Shown: in pieces, positions 47,536-57,242 of the stretch | Layout of the letters: every line of letters begins with the position of its first letter | Numbering within the stretch: position 1 is the stretch's first letter | Assembly: GCF_013386165.1 (NCBI RefSeq) | Contig: NZ_JACAOS010000018.1 | Span: 1 to 64,000, forward strand | DNA: 64,000 nt | Source: Pseudomonas gingeri | GTDB lineage: Bacteria > Pseudomonadota > Gammaproteobacteria > Pseudomonadales > Pseudomonadaceae | Reading direction: 5' to 3' | Notes under the pieces: generated by a model | Seen by the model: only the letters and a program-made list of their open reading frames with translations | What the model was told of the DNA's origin: nothing | Database searches by the model: none | Translations under genes and position numbers: made by a program

Positions 47536-49440
47536 ATGAGTGTGGAAACTCAAAAGGAAACCCTGGGCTTCCAGACCGAGGTGAAGCAACTGCTGCACCT
47601 CATGATCCATTCGCTGTATTCCAACAAGGAAATTTTCCTTCGCGAATTGATCTCCAACGCCTCCGACGCTGTCGACAAATTACGTTTCGAAGCGCTGTCC
47701 AAGCCTGAGTTGCTGGAAGGTGGCGCGGAACTGAAGATCCGTGTGAGCTTCGACAAGGACGCCAACACCGTCACCCTCGAAGACAACGGTATCGGCATGA
47801 GCCGTGTCGATGTGATCACCCACCTGGGGACCATCGCCAAGTCCGGCACCGCCGACTTCATGAAGAACCTCTCGGGCGACCAGAAGAAGGATTCGCACCT
47901 GATCGGTCAGTTCGGCGTGGGCTTCTACTCGGCCTTTATCGTCGCCGACCAGGTTGAAGTGTTCAGCCGTCGCGCCGGCCTTGCCGCCAGCGAAGGCGTG
48001 CACTGGTCGTCCAAGGGCGAGGGCGAGTTCGAAGTCGCCACTGTCGACAAGGCCGACCGTGGTACCCGCATCGTCCTGCACCTGAAATCGGCTGAAAACG
48101 AATTCGCCGATGGCTGGCGCCTGCGCAACATCATCAAGAAGTACTCCGACCATATCGCTTTGCCGATCGAGCTGCCGAAAGAAGTGGCCGCAGTCGAAGG
48201 CGAAGAGAAGCCAGCGCTGGAATGGGAAACCGTCAACCGCGCCAGTGCCCTGTGGACCCGTCCGCGCACCGAGGTGAAGGACGAGGAATACCAGGAGTTC
48301 TACAAGCACATCGCCCATGACTACGAGAACCCGCTGAGCTGGAGCCACAACAAGGTCGAAGGCAAGCTGGAATACAGCTCGCTGCTCTACGTGCCGGCTC
48401 GTGCTCCGTTCGACCTGTATCAGCGTGAAGCGCCGAAAGGCCTCAAGCTCTACGTCCAGCGCGTGTTCGTCATGGACCAGGCCGAGTCCTTCCTGCCGCT
48501 GTACCTGCGCTTCATCAAGGGTGTGGTCGACTCCAACGACCTGTCCCTGAACGTCTCGCGGGAAATCCTGCAGAAAGACCCGATCATCGACTCGATGAAG
48601 TCGGCGCTGACCAAGCGTGTCCTCGACATGCTGGAAAAACTGGCGAAGAACGAGCCTGAGCAATACAAGGGCTTCTGGAAAAACTTCGGCCAGGTCATGA
48701 AAGAAGGCCCGGCTGAAGATTTCGCCAACAAGGAAAAAATCGCCGGCCTGCTGCGCTTCGCCTCCACCCTGGGTGACGACGGTGAGCAAGTGGTGTCCCT
48801 GGCCGAGTACCTGGCTCGCGCCAAGGAAGGTCAGGACAAGATCTACTTCCTGACCGGCGAAACCTACGCCCAGGTCAAGAACAGCCCGCACCTGGAAGTC
48901 TTCCGCAAGAAAGGCATCGAAGTGCTGCTGCTGACCGATCGTATCGACGAGTGGCTGATGAGCTACCTCAACGAGTTCGACGGCAAGAGCTTTGTCGATG
49001 TGGCACGCGGCGACCTGGACCTGGGCAATCTGGACTCGGAAGAGGACAAGAAGGCTGCCGAGGAAGTCGCCAAGACCAAAGAAGGTCTGGTTGAACGTAT
49101 CAAGACTGCCTTGGGCGACGCTGTCAGCGAAGTGCGGGTTTCCCATCGCCTGACCGACTCCCCGGCGATCCTGGCCATCGGTGAGCAGGACCTGGGTCTG
49201 CAGATGCGCCAGATCCTCGAAGCGAGCGGGCAGAAAGTGCCGGATTCCAAGCCGATCTTCGAATTCAACCCGGCGCACCCGCTGATCGAGAAGCTCGATG
49301 CGGAGCCGGACGAGGACCGCTTTGGCGATCTGTCGCACATCCTGCTGGACCAGGCGGCCCTGGCGGCCGGTGACAGCCTGAAGGATCCGGCGGCGTATGT
49401 TCGCCGCCTGAACAAGCTGTTGGTTGAGCTGTCAGCTTAA
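47536..49440 (+). CDS. htpG: Hsp90-family chaperone HtpG
   Basis: The 634-residue chaperone has an N-terminal GHKL ATPase with [28 protein letters not shown] and [11 protein letters not shown], a middle domain with [12 protein letters not shown], and a C-terminal dimerisation domain. No charged linker is present, as expected in bacteria. ATG 47536 gives the remembered [16 protein letters not shown] start; ATG 47530 is two codons upstream. A terminator lies at 49452-49478. Confidence 0.97.
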   Translation: MSVETQKETLGFQTEVKQLLHLMIHSLYSNKEIFLRELISNASDAVDKLRFEALSKPELLEGGAELKIRVSFDKDANTVTLEDNGIGMSRVDVITHLGTIAKSGTADFMKNLSGDQKKDSHLIGQFGVGFYSAFIVADQVEVFSRRAGLAASEGVHWSSKGEGEFEVATVDKADRGTRIVLHLKSAENEFADGWRLRNIIKKYSDHIALPIELPKEVAAVEGEEKPALEWETVNRASALWTRPRTEVKDEEYQEFYKHIAHDYENPLSWSHNKVEGKLEYSSLLYVPARAPFDLYQREAPKGLKLYVQRVFVMDQAESFLPLYLRFIKGVVDSNDLSLNVSREILQKDPIIDSMKSALTKRVLDMLEKLAKNEPEQYKGFWKNFGQVMKEGPAEDFANKEKIAGLLRFASTLGDDGEQVVSLAEYLARAKEGQDKIYFLTGETYAQVKNSPHLEVFRKKGIEVLLLTDRIDEWLMSYLNEFDGKSFVDVARGDLDLGNLDSEEDKKAAEEVAKTKEGLVERIKTALGDAVSEVRVSHRLTDSPAILAIGEQDLGLQMRQILEASGQKVPDSKPIFEFNPAHPLIEKLDAEPDEDRFGDLSHILLDQAALAAGDSLKDPAAYVRRLNKLLVELSA

Positions 49441-49451
49441 GCTCGTTGCAC

Positions 49452-49478
49452 GAAAACCCGCTTCGGCGGGTTTTTTTA
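49452..49478 (+). terminator. htpG terminator
   Basis: AAAACCCGC and GCGGGTTTT pair around TTCG and are followed by a run of T. Confidence 0.85.
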
Positions 49479-49506
49479 TCCTTGGATGTTTTTTTCGGAG
49501 TTCGAA

Positions 49507-50235
49507 ATGAGCCAGGTTACTGTGAGTTCGGTGGTTTATCAGATTGATGGCCAGTCCTATGAAAGCCGTCTGGCCTTTGATGCCAGCCACAAAGGGCCAC
49601 GTCCAGGTCTGTTGATGGCACCGAACTGGATGGGCGTCAGCGCCGGTGCCGAGAAGATCGCCCAGGCGGTCGCGGCCAAGGGTTATGTGGTGTTGATCGC
49701 CGACATCTATGGTCAGTCGGTTCGTCCGAGCAATGGCGATGAAGCCGGTGCGGCGATGATGCCGTTGAAAAACGACCGTGTCCTGCTGCGCAAGCGCATG
49801 CAGGCGGCCTTTGAAGCGCTGCAAAGCCAGGACCTGGCAGCGGTGGACACGGCGCAGCTGGCGACCTTCGGTTTCTGCTTTGGCGGTTGCTGCTCCCTGG
49901 AGCTGGCCCGTACTGGCGCGCCGTTGAAAGCGACAGTGTCGTTCCACGGCACGCTGGATACGCCGGATGTATCGGAAGCGAAGAACATCAAGGGTTCGGT
50001 GCTGGTGCTGCACGGCGCGTCCGACCCGTTGGTGCCGAAAGAGCAACTGCCGGCATTTGAAGCTGAGATGAATGCGGCGGGTGTCGATTGGCAGCTCCTG
50101 AGCTATGGCGGCGCGTTCCATTCCTTCACCGACCCGCACGCCAATACGCCGGGCATGATGATGTACGACGCGAAGACCGCGGCGCGGGCCTTTGTGTCGA
50201 TGCACAACCTGCTGGACGAAGTGTTCAAGGGCTGA
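49507..50235 (+). CDS. dienelactone hydrolase family protein
   Basis: The 242-residue alpha/beta hydrolase has a Cys nucleophile in FGFCFGGCC (about residue 124), Asp in HGASDPLVP and His in GGAFHSFT, the Cys-Asp-His triad of dienelactone hydrolases. GGAG lies 6 nt before ATG 49507. No chlorocatechol genes are nearby, so a general esterase or lactonase role is more likely than aromatic catabolism. Confidence 0.9.
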   Translation: MSQVTVSSVVYQIDGQSYESRLAFDASHKGPRPGLLMAPNWMGVSAGAEKIAQAVAAKGYVVLIADIYGQSVRPSNGDEAGAAMMPLKNDRVLLRKRMQAAFEALQSQDLAAVDTAQLATFGFCFGGCCSLELARTGAPLKATVSFHGTLDTPDVSEAKNIKGSVLVLHGASDPLVPKEQLPAFEAEMNAAGVDWQLLSYGGAFHSFTDPHANTPGMMMYDAKTAARAFVSMHNLLDEVFKG

Positions 50236-50272
50236 GCCAGCCTCTGACATCACGTCTGATACGCTGCCCCCC

Positions 50273-50356
50273 TGTAGGAGCGAGCTTGCTCGCGATGACG
50301 GCCGCAAGAGCGATGCAAAACTTGCTGGCCTAATCGCGAGCAAGCTCGCTCCTACA
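50273..50356. repeat. REPIN, GAGCTTGCTCGC type
   Basis: Near-perfect inverted pair TGTAGGAGCGAGCTTGCTCG / CGAGCAAGCTCGCTCCTACA, between the converging dienelactone hydrolase-like and pirin genes. Likely doubles as a barrier to read-through. Confidence 0.92.
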
Positions 50357-50392
50357 GGGGAGGGGTGTTTCAACCGCAGGATAGCGTCGGAT

Positions 50393-51277
50393 TCAGGGCT
50401 TTTCTGCGGCGGGCCTCTGTGGCAACTCGATCCGCTCGCTTTCCCCCGGCACCGTCGGCCAATCCCCGGCCGCCCAGCGTGTCCGCGCCTGATCGATCAA
50501 CGCCGGATCACTGGCGACGAAGTTCCAGTTCATCCGTCGCGGCCCATCCAGCGGCGCACCTCCGATCACCACCAGGTGACACTCACCCTCGGCGAACAGC
50601 GTGAGGCTTTCCCCCTTCGGCAACACCACCAGGCTGCGCGGCTCCAGCGCGTCACCTTCAAGCTGTGCCTCACCCTCCAGCACATACACCGCACGCTCCT
50701 CATGCTCATCCGGAATCAGCAGGGTGGTCCCGCTTTCCATGTGGATGTCGGCATACAGCGTGGGCGACAGGACCGGCACCGGTGAGGTCAGGCAAAAGCC
50801 ACTGCCGGCGATCAGACAGATCCGTACCCCCAGGGTGTCACTGAAGGGCAGGCTGGCGGCCGGGTGATGGCTGTAATGACCGTGACCCTGTTCGAAGGCC
50901 TTGGGTGACGCCAGCCAGATCTGCAAGCCATGCAGGCTGGAGCCGCTGGCGACGAGCTCGGCGGGGGTCCTTTCAACATGGGCGATGGCGCTGCCGGCGG
51001 TCATCCAGCTGACATCGCCAGGCTTGACGTGCTGGTCGGAGCCGAGGCTGTCCTTGTGCACGATCTCGCCGTCGAACAGGTAGGTCAGGGTCGACAGGCC
51101 GATATGCGGATGCTGGCGCACATTCATGCCGTGCCCTGGGGCATAGCGGGTTTCCAGCATATGGTCGAAAAACACGAAGGGCCCGACGCTGCGGCACTGA
51201 GCCGAGGGCAGGGGGCGCAGGATCGGTTGGCCTTCGACATCCTCGGCGCGAGGACGGATCACCAGTGGTGTGTTCAT
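50393..51277 (-). CDS. pirin family protein
   Basis: The 294-residue bicupin has the pirin signature in its N-terminal cupin: FFDHM, HPHIGLSTLTYLFDGEI and the later ERTP stretch, giving three His and one Glu for a metal. AGGA precedes ATG 51277. Some bacterial pirins have quercetin dioxygenase activity or bind pyruvate dehydrogenase or TCA-cycle regulators; the role here is not evident from the neighbours. Confidence 0.92.
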   Translation of the reverse strand: MNTPLVIRPRAEDVEGQPILRPLPSAQCRSVGPFVFFDHMLETRYAPGHGMNVRQHPHIGLSTLTYLFDGEIVHKDSLGSDQHVKPGDVSWMTAGSAIAHVERTPAELVASGSSLHGLQIWLASPKAFEQGHGHYSHHPAASLPFSDTLGVRICLIAGSGFCLTSPVPVLSPTLYADIHMESGTTLLIPDEHEERAVYVLEGEAQLEGDALEPRSLVVLPKGESLTLFAEGECHLVVIGGAPLDGPRRMNWNFVASDPALIDQARTRWAAGDWPTVPGESERIELPQRPAAEKP

Positions 51278-51336
51278 GGGGCTTCCTGGCTCAGCGGGTA
51301 ATGCGCAGAGCATAACCCGCTTTTTCGCCGCTGCCC

Positions 51337-51753
51337 TTACTGGCTGAAAGCGCCTTCGGCCAGCAGGGTTTCGATGCTGACTTCGGTGCTGGTCATCAAT
51401 TTGTGGATCGGGCAGCGATCCGCGACTTTATGCAGCTCTTCACGCTGGGCATCGCTGAGCACGCCCTTGAGGGTCAGTTTGACCTGCAGGCCATAGTGAC
51501 CTTTCTGTTCCTGGCTGTTGTCGCGCTTGACCTCGACGGTGACCCCCGTCAGCGGAATGCCTTTCTTCTGGGCGTAGAGTTTGAGGGTCAGGGCTTTGCA
51601 GGTTCCCAGGGCCGCGTCGAAATAATCGTGGGGTTCCGGTGCCGAGCCTTCGCCCCCGGCACTCTTGGGGACATCGGTAAACAACTGATGATCATCGATC
51701 TGGACGCTGTGACGAAAACCTTCGCTGGATTCAGTGTTGATGGTGATGCTCAT
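51337..51753 (-). CDS. OsmC-family protein
   Basis: The 138-residue protein has the two reactive Cys of OsmC/Ohr proteins, in GTCKALTLKLYA (about residue 52) and DRCPIHKLM (about residue 113), and a PHDYFDAALG helix. The spacing is closer to the YhfA-like subgroup than to Ohr. It is expected to reduce peroxides or bind small oxidants. GAGG precedes the ATG. Confidence 0.9.
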   Translation of the reverse strand: MSITINTESSEGFRHSVQIDDHQLFTDVPKSAGGEGSAPEPHDYFDAALGTCKALTLKLYAQKKGIPLTGVTVEVKRDNSQEQKGHYGLQVKLTLKGVLSDAQREELHKVADRCPIHKLMTSTEVSIETLLAEGAFSQ

Positions 51754-51889
51754 GACAAACCTCGCGCAGAGAGTGACGGGAAAAGACCCTGAGCTTTATA
51801 GATCACTCGGTGCGCGTGGTGTTCAGCTTTTTTGCGCTCGCGCGCCATTGTGGAGTTGGCATCGAACTGCTTGTTTGATCGTTTACTGA

Positions 51890-52318
51890 TCAACCACGCG
51901 GCCCTCCACCCGGTCCTCCACCGGGCCTGCCACCGCCTGCTGGAGGTCTATGAGGCGGCTTATGAGGAGGTTTATGGGGCGGTTTGTGAGGCGGTTTGTG
52001 ATGGGACGGCCGATGGTGGTTCCACCCTGGTTTTTGAAAGTGCCAACCGTGGGGGCCGTGAACCCAACGTGCGGGGGTGTAGGCATACCCGGGGCGAGCA
52101 GGTACCCAGAAACCATTGACCCAGACACGGCGACCGCTTACGAGGTTCCAGTACCCAGGCGCCCAGATATATCCCGGGCGCGCCGCTGGAACAATATAAC
52201 TCGGTGGGGGAGGTGCACCCAGGTTGATATTGATACCCACTTGGGCATTTGCAATCGAGGGCAGACTACTGACAGCGCTGATGACGACAAATGCGAGGGA
52301 GCAGAGAAAACCTTTCAT
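51890..52318 (-). CDS. secreted WxxGxW and His-Pro-rich repeat protein
   Basis: The 142-residue protein has a signal peptide (cleavage near ANA|QVG, residue 25), then tryptophan-rich repeats of the WxPGYW/YW-x-R-V-W-V-x-G-F-W type (about residues 48-92). A low-complexity tail follows, with HKPP repeated four times, then Gly-Gly-Arg-Pro. His-rich tails can bind metals. AGGAG precedes the ATG. Related YXWXXGYW proteins are annotated as BcpO-like or hypothetical; function unknown. Confidence 0.8.
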   Translation of the reverse strand: MKGFLCSLAFVVISAVSSLPSIANAQVGININLGAPPPPSYIVPAARPGYIWAPGYWNLVSGRRVWVNGFWVPARPGYAYTPARWVHGPHGWHFQKPGWNHHRPSHHKPPHKPPHKPPHKPPHRPPAGGGRPGGGPGGGPRG

Positions 52319-52378
52319 GGTTGCTCCTTTTCAGGAGATTTGCTCACCGTGAGTATAGGTAAAGCGGCGTTGTTTGCA

Positions 52379-52412
52379 AAAAAAAGCCCCGAACCAGTCG
52401 GGGCGTTTTTCA
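52379..52412 (-). terminator. fabAB terminator
   Basis: On the minus strand AAAACGCCCCGAC and a CGGGGCTTTTT arm pair around a TGGTT loop, followed by eight T. It lies just beyond the fabB stop and separates it from the WxxGxW gene promoter. Confidence 0.82.
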
Positions 52413-52431
52413 TTCTGTGATCAAGCCGGGC

Positions 52432-53652
52432 TTACTTGCCCTGCCAGCGCTTCAGGACCAGGGTGGCGTTGGTGCCGCCGAAGCCGAAGCTGTTGCTCAT
52501 CACGTTGTTCAGCTCAACGTTCTCGCGGGTCTTGGTCAGTACCGGCATGTCAGCGACTTCCGGGTCCAGCTCTTCGATGTTGGCGGAACCGGCAATGAAC
52601 TTGCCTTCCATCATCAGCAGGCAGTAGATCGCTTCGTGAACGCCGGCGGCGCCCAGGGAGTGGCCGGACAGGCTCTTGGTCGAACTGATGACCGGTGCCT
52701 TGTCGCCGAAGACTTCACGCACACCTTTCATTTCCGCGACGTCGCCGACCGGAGTCGAGGTGCCGTGGGTGTTCAGGTAGTCGATCGGGCCGTCGACAGT
52801 GGCCATGGCCATCTGCATGCAACGGACCGCGCCTTCGCCGCTTGGCGCGACCATGTCGTAGCCGTCGGAGGTTGCCCCGTAGCCGACGATTTCCGCGTAG
52901 ATCTTCGCGCCGCGGGCCAGAGCGTGTTCCAGCTCCTCGACCACCACCATGCCGCCACCGCCGGCGATGACAAAACCGTCACGCTTGGCGTCGTAGGCGC
53001 GGGAGGCCTTGTCCGGGGTTTCGTTGTACTGGGTGGACAGCGCGCCCATGGCGTCGAACAGGAACGACTGGCTCCAATGTTCTTCTTCACCGCCACCGGC
53101 GAAGACGATGTCCTGCTTGCCCATCTGGATCTGCTCCAGGGCGGTACCGATGCAGTGAGCACTGGTGGCGCAGGCGGAGGAGATCGAGTAGTTCAGGCCC
53201 TTGATCTTGAACGGCGTGGCCAGGCAGGCGGAAACGGTGCTGCCCATGGTGCGGGTCACGCGGTATGGACCGACGCGCTTGACGCCCTTTTCGCGCAGGA
53301 TATCCAGCGCTTCCATCTGGTTCAGGGTCGATGCGCCGCCGGAGCCGGCCACGAGGCCAGTACGCGGGTTGGACACCTGCTCTTCGCTCAGACCGGAGTC
53401 GGCGATGGCGTCCTTCATGGCCAGGTAGGCGTAAGCCGCCGCGTGGCCAACGAAGCGATAGATCTTGCGATCGATCAGCTCTTCGAGATTGAGGTCAATG
53501 GAGCCGGAAACCTGGCTACGCAGACCCATTTCGGCATATTCCGGGTTGAAGCGGATGCCAGGGCGACTTGCACGCAGGTTAGCGGAGACGGTCTCTTTGT
53601 CATTGCCCAGGCACGAAACGATGCCCAGACCAGTGATAACGACGCGGCGCAT
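52432..53652 (-). CDS. fabB: 3-oxoacyl-ACP synthase I
   Basis: The 406-residue condensing enzyme has Cys161 in SSACATSAH, His in [11 protein letters not shown] and His in [11 protein letters not shown], the Cys-His-His triad. It elongates unsaturated acyl chains after FabA isomerisation. It starts 11 nt after fabA and ends in a terminator. Confidence 0.97.
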   Translation of the reverse strand: MRRVVITGLGIVSCLGNDKETVSANLRASRPGIRFNPEYAEMGLRSQVSGSIDLNLEELIDRKIYRFVGHAAAYAYLAMKDAIADSGLSEEQVSNPRTGLVAGSGGASTLNQMEALDILREKGVKRVGPYRVTRTMGSTVSACLATPFKIKGLNYSISSACATSAHCIGTALEQIQMGKQDIVFAGGGEEEHWSQSFLFDAMGALSTQYNETPDKASRAYDAKRDGFVIAGGGGMVVVEELEHALARGAKIYAEIVGYGATSDGYDMVAPSGEGAVRCMQMAMATVDGPIDYLNTHGTSTPVGDVAEMKGVREVFGDKAPVISSTKSLSGHSLGAAGVHEAIYCLLMMEGKFIAGSANIEELDPEVADMPVLTKTRENVELNNVMSNSFGFGGTNATLVLKRWQGK

Positions 53653-53663
53653 GCGGATAACCC

Positions 53664-54179
53664 TTAGAAGTTGTCAGTGGAGGTGAAGACGCCGACCCGA
53701 AGGCCTTCGGCGGTGTAGATCTCGCGACCGTCGACAGTGACCGAACCGTCGGCAATGGCCAGGTTCAGCTTGCCCTTGAGGACGCGCTTGATTTGAATGT
53801 TATAGGTGACTTTCTTCGCGGTCGGCAGGACCTGGCCGAAGAATTTCACTTCGCCCGAACCCAACGCACGGCCACGGCCCGGCAGACCCTGCCAGCCGAG
53901 GAAGAAACCGACCAACTGCCACATGGCGTCGAGGCCCAGGCAGCCTGGCATCACCGGGTCGCCCTCGAAGTGGCAGGCGAAGAACCACAGGTCCGGGGTG
54001 ATATCCAGTTCGGCGACCAATTCACCTTTGCCGTACTTGCCGCCTTCTTCGCTGATATGGGTGATGCGATCCACCATCAGCATGTTGGGGGCGGGCAGTT
54101 GCGCGTTACCTGGGCCGAACAGCTCGCCACGACTGCAGCGCAGCAGATCTTCCCGGGTAAAGGCGTTTTGTTTGGTCAT
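53664..54179 (-). CDS. fabA: 3-hydroxydecanoyl-ACP dehydratase/isomerase
   Basis: The 171-residue hotdog enzyme has the catalytic His70 in [13 protein letters not shown] and Asp84 in LGLDAMW. It introduces the cis double bond at C10, the entry to unsaturated fatty acids. It forms an operon with fabB, and a FabR/DesT-like palindrome lies upstream. Confidence 0.97.
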   Translation of the reverse strand: MTKQNAFTREDLLRCSRGELFGPGNAQLPAPNMLMVDRITHISEEGGKYGKGELVAELDITPDLWFFACHFEGDPVMPGCLGLDAMWQLVGFFLGWQGLPGRGRALGSGEVKFFGQVLPTAKKVTYNIQIKRVLKGKLNLAIADGSVTVDGREIYTAEGLRVGVFTSTDNF

Positions 54180-54310
54180 GCGAGCTCCTCAATAATCCCA
54201 TGCGGCAGGTGGGGCAAATCTTCCCGGCCGATCGAAGCGTTCATGCCTCGAATCGACAGCCTACTCATAGACTATTGCGTTGTGGTGAAAGTCACAGCAC
54301 CAAGGACATG

Positions 54311-54328
54311 AATGTACACTTGTGCACT
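54311..54328 (-). promoter_or_regulatory. FabR/DesT-like operator upstream of fabAB
   Basis: AATGTACACTTGTGCACT is an imperfect palindrome about 130 nt upstream of the fabA start. It matches 13 of 18 positions of the E. coli FabR site and about as many of the Pseudomonas DesT site, as I remember them. Both regulators tune fabAB to the unsaturated/saturated acyl-CoA ratio. Confidence 0.5.
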
Positions 54329-54415
54329 GAAATTTTTATTCAAGCCGGTTTTCCAGCTCATTCGGGTGCCTAAGACTGCCGCACTTTCGTCTTTCACGCC
54401 AGTCGCACATCGTAT

Positions 54416-56311
54416 TCAGGGCAGCCATTGCTGGAGAATCTGCTGTAGATCCATGCGTTTGAAGGGCTTGGCCAGGTAGTCGTTCATGCCCGCCCGCAGG
54501 CAGCTTTCGCGGTCGCCCTGCAAGGCGTTGGCGGTCAAGGCGATGATCGGGACCTGAGCGTACTCGGGCAGTTGGCGGATTTGTCGGGTGGCCTCGTAGC
54601 CGTCGACGATCGGTAGCCGGCAGTCCATCAGGATCGCCGCGAACAGGCCGTTGCGCGCGCGATCGATGGCCTGGGCACCATCGGTGGCCAGGCTGACGTC
54701 GAAGCCCAGGCCACGCAACATGGCGTCGATGACGGTCTGGTTGACCGGGTTGTCTTCCACCAGCAGCACCTTGCGTCCTTCGCCATGGCCGCCCGGCACG
54801 GGCGCCAGGACCGCGGATGCGGTCGGGCGGTGCAGGGCCAGGGGGATTTCCAGGGTGAACACCGAGCCCAGGCCTTCCTCGCTGCGGGCGTGCAGGGTGC
54901 CGCCCATGCGTTCGGCCAGGGTCCGGGCAATGGGCAGGCCCAGGCCGGTGCCGCCGTAGCGCCGGGAGATCGAGCTGTCGGCCTGCTGGAAGGCATCGAA
55001 CATCAGTTCCAGGCGTTCGCTGGAAATGCCGATGCCGCTGTCGCGCACCGTGCAGGTAAACCACAGCACATCGTTGTCCAGTGCCTGCCAGTGTGGCTCG
55101 ATGCCGACGCTGCCGTGCTCGGTGAACTTCAGTGCATTGCCGATCAGGTTGACCAGGATCTGGCGGATGCGTGTCGGGTCGCCCTTGACCTGCAGGGTCT
55201 GCATGTCCGCAGGGATCTGCAGGTCCAGGCTCAGGCCGCGCTGGCTCGCGTTGTGCTGGAAGGCCTGGGCGCAGCTGTTGATCAGTTCGGCGAGGTTGAA
55301 CGGGATATGTTCCAGTTCCAGGGCCGAACGTTCGATCCGCGAGAAGTCGAGGATGTCGTTGATCACCTTGAGCAAGTGTTCGGTGGACTCCGAGGCCAGG
55401 GCCGCGTACTCGGTCTGTTCCTCGGTCATCTCGGTGGTTTCGAGCAGTTGCAGCATGCCCAGCACGCCGTTCATCGGGGTGCGCAGTTCATGGCTCATCA
55501 TGGCCAGGAAGTCCGACTTGGCGTTGTTCGCCCGTTCCGCTTCCTCCCGGGTCTGGATCAATTGGGCAATGGCCTGGTGCTGTTCGCGACTGGCCTGATC
55601 GAGGGCTCCGGCGAGGTTGTTGATATGCCGCGACAGGGCGCCGAGCTCGGCGTCGTCGACCACCGGCAGTTGGGTCTTGTAGTCACCCTGTTGAATCGCC
55701 TTGACCGCCAGGCCCATGGCGCTGATCGGTTGCGCCAGACTGGCCGCCAGGCGCCGGGCCAGGAGGAAGGTGAAGACCAGGGCGAAGAGCGCCAGGATCC
55801 CGGCCTTGAGCAGGATTTCCTGCTGCCGCTGGCTGAAGGCGTCGTTGGACATGCCGACGATCACCCGCCCCAGATAGTCCTCACTCGGCGTCGCGCCGGA
55901 GGTGCTGCCTTCCTTCAGGAAGTCAGTGTCCAACTGAATGCGTTGCAGGCGTACCGGGGCCTGGAACAGTTTCACCGACTGCTGCCGGGCTTGTTCCTGG
56001 GAGGGTTGCTCGACATACACCAGGATATTGTTGCTGCGGTCCTGGACCTCGAGGAAACGCACGTGGGGTGTGGCCAGGGTCGCCCGCATCAGGCTGTCGA
56101 GGACTTCACTGTTGCCGGAAATCACCCCGTATTCGGTGGCCGGCGCCAGCTGGTTGGCGATCAGTTGGCCGGTGTGGTCGAGTTCCTGGCGCAGGTCCTG
56201 GATCCGCACGAAGGTGAAGAAACTGATCAGCAGCAAGGTCAGCAACAGCGCGGGGCCAAGGCTGATCATCTGGGTCCGGGCGCTGATGCCCCAATACCGT
56301 CGCAGGGTCAT
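54416..56311 (-). CDS. GacS-like hybrid sensor histidine kinase
   Basis: The 631-residue kinase has TM1 (about 17-37), a periplasmic sensor of about 130 residues resembling the BarA/GacS N-terminal domain ([20 protein letters not shown]), TM2 (about 168-187), HAMP, and a kinase core with phospho-His274 in [12 protein letters not shown] box [11 protein letters not shown]1 DSGIGIS and G2 [10 protein letters not shown] receiver domain follows with Asp563 in LMDCRLP. There is no C-terminal HPt domain, so phosphate must pass to a separate HPt. Its position beside fabA-fabB and before gpsA matches P. aeruginosa PA1611, which works with RetS and HptB. Coupled to the binding-protein gene by ATGA. Confidence 0.9.
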   Translation of the reverse strand: MTLRRYWGISARTQMISLGPALLLTLLLISFFTFVRIQDLRQELDHTGQLIANQLAPATEYGVISGNSEVLDSLMRATLATPHVRFLEVQDRSNNILVYVEQPSQEQARQQSVKLFQAPVRLQRIQLDTDFLKEGSTSGATPSEDYLGRVIVGMSNDAFSQRQQEILLKAGILALFALVFTFLLARRLAASLAQPISAMGLAVKAIQQGDYKTQLPVVDDAELGALSRHINNLAGALDQASREQHQAIAQLIQTREEAERANNAKSDFLAMMSHELRTPMNGVLGMLQLLETTEMTEEQTEYAALASESTEHLLKVINDILDFSRIERSALELEHIPFNLAELINSCAQAFQHNASQRGLSLDLQIPADMQTLQVKGDPTRIRQILVNLIGNALKFTEHGSVGIEPHWQALDNDVLWFTCTVRDSGIGISSERLELMFDAFQQADSSISRRYGGTGLGLPIARTLAERMGGTLHARSEEGLGSVFTLEIPLALHRPTASAVLAPVPGGHGEGRKVLLVEDNPVNQTVIDAMLRGLGFDVSLATDGAQAIDRARNGLFAAILMDCRLPIVDGYEATRQIRQLPEYAQVPIIALTANALQGDRESCLRAGMNDYLAKPFKRMDLQQILQQWLP

Positions 56312-57219
56312 GGGCGGGTTTCTCCTTCGGCCAGCCGGCTGGCGAGCGAGACTTCGTCAATCGGTTCGATGCCCAGGGAGCGGGCGACTTGCGGGTTGCT
56401 CAGGACCTTGAAGCGTTGCGGGTAGAGGCTGCTCGGCCAGCCGGACGGGGCGCGGTCGAGCAGCTCGTCGAGGATCGCCAGCCAGTCGGTCTGGTCGCTG
56501 TAGGTGCTGGCCAGGCTGCCGGCCTTGACGAAGCCGGCGTTGGGACCGATCAGTGCCAGTTGCCGGGCATAGCTGCTGAGCAGCAGGTTCTTCGCGGTCC
56601 TGGGGTTATACAAGGTCGGATCGTCGAGGCCGAGCAGCACGTCGCTGTTCTTGAGCAGGGTTTGCAGGGGGCGGCTGTCGCTGGTGTCGTCCCAGCGTTG
56701 GGGGACGATCTCCAGTCCCAGGGAGCGGGCCGTCTGATTCAGTTCGTTCAACAGGAACTCACTGCCCTGGGTATAGAGCACGCCGATTCGCCGGGCCTGG
56801 GGCATCACTTCGCGGATCAGGCGCAGCTGGCGCGACAGCGGTGGGTCGCTCCAGAGCAGGCTGAGGCTGGCGGTCGGTCCGCTGCCCAGACGTTGCATGG
56901 CTTGCAGGCGGCTGATGCGCAGGACCAGGGTCGCCGGCCCCTGTTTATCCTTCAGCCGCCAGTCGAGGCCGGCGGGGTCCAGCAGGATCAGGCGAGTGGC
57001 CGGGGGCAGTCGGCTGGGTTCGGGCATCTGGGCCAGAGGCACGAAGCGTATCTGGTCGGTCGGGCGCTGCTGCGCCAGCGCGGCGGTAAAGGCCTGGACC
57101 CCGGGGCTGTCCTCGAGGCCGGTCAACAGCACTTCGGCCGAGCGCGCCGGGGCGCTCGACAACAGCACGAGCAGGGCCAGGCCCAGTCGCTTGAGGCAAA
57201 GGTTCCATGCCGATGTCAT
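56308..57219 (-). CDS. periplasmic ABC-type substrate-binding-like protein
   Basis: The 303-residue protein has a signal peptide ending [10 protein letters not shown] (about residue 29) and a two-lobed periplasmic fold resembling the ABC_sub_bind family ([37 protein letters not shown]). No ABC permease or ATPase is nearby. ATG 57219, with AGGGG 7 nt upstream, is preferred; ATG 57240 with GGAG is possible. It lies between a TonB-dependent receptor and a hybrid kinase gene, so it may present a ligand to the kinase sensor domain. Confidence 0.8.
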   Translation of the reverse strand: MTSAWNLCLKRLGLALLVLLSSAPARSAEVLLTGLEDSPGVQAFTAALAQQRPTDQIRFVPLAQMPEPSRLPPATRLILLDPAGLDWRLKDKQGPATLVLRISRLQAMQRLGSGPTASLSLLWSDPPLSRQLRLIREVMPQARRIGVLYTQGSEFLLNELNQTARSLGLEIVPQRWDDTSDSRPLQTLLKNSDVLLGLDDPTLYNPRTAKNLLLSSYARQLALIGPNAGFVKAGSLASTYSDQTDWLAILDELLDRAPSGWPSSLYPQRFKVLSNPQVARSLGIEPIDEVSLASRLAEGETRP

Positions 57220-57242
57220 CCTTGACCCCTGGCGGCTCATGT

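Noticed and set aside
49507-50235. Part of a chlorocatechol degradation pathway
   Set aside because: The dienelactone hydrolase-like gene has no ring-cleavage dioxygenase, cycloisomerase or maleylacetate reductase neighbours.
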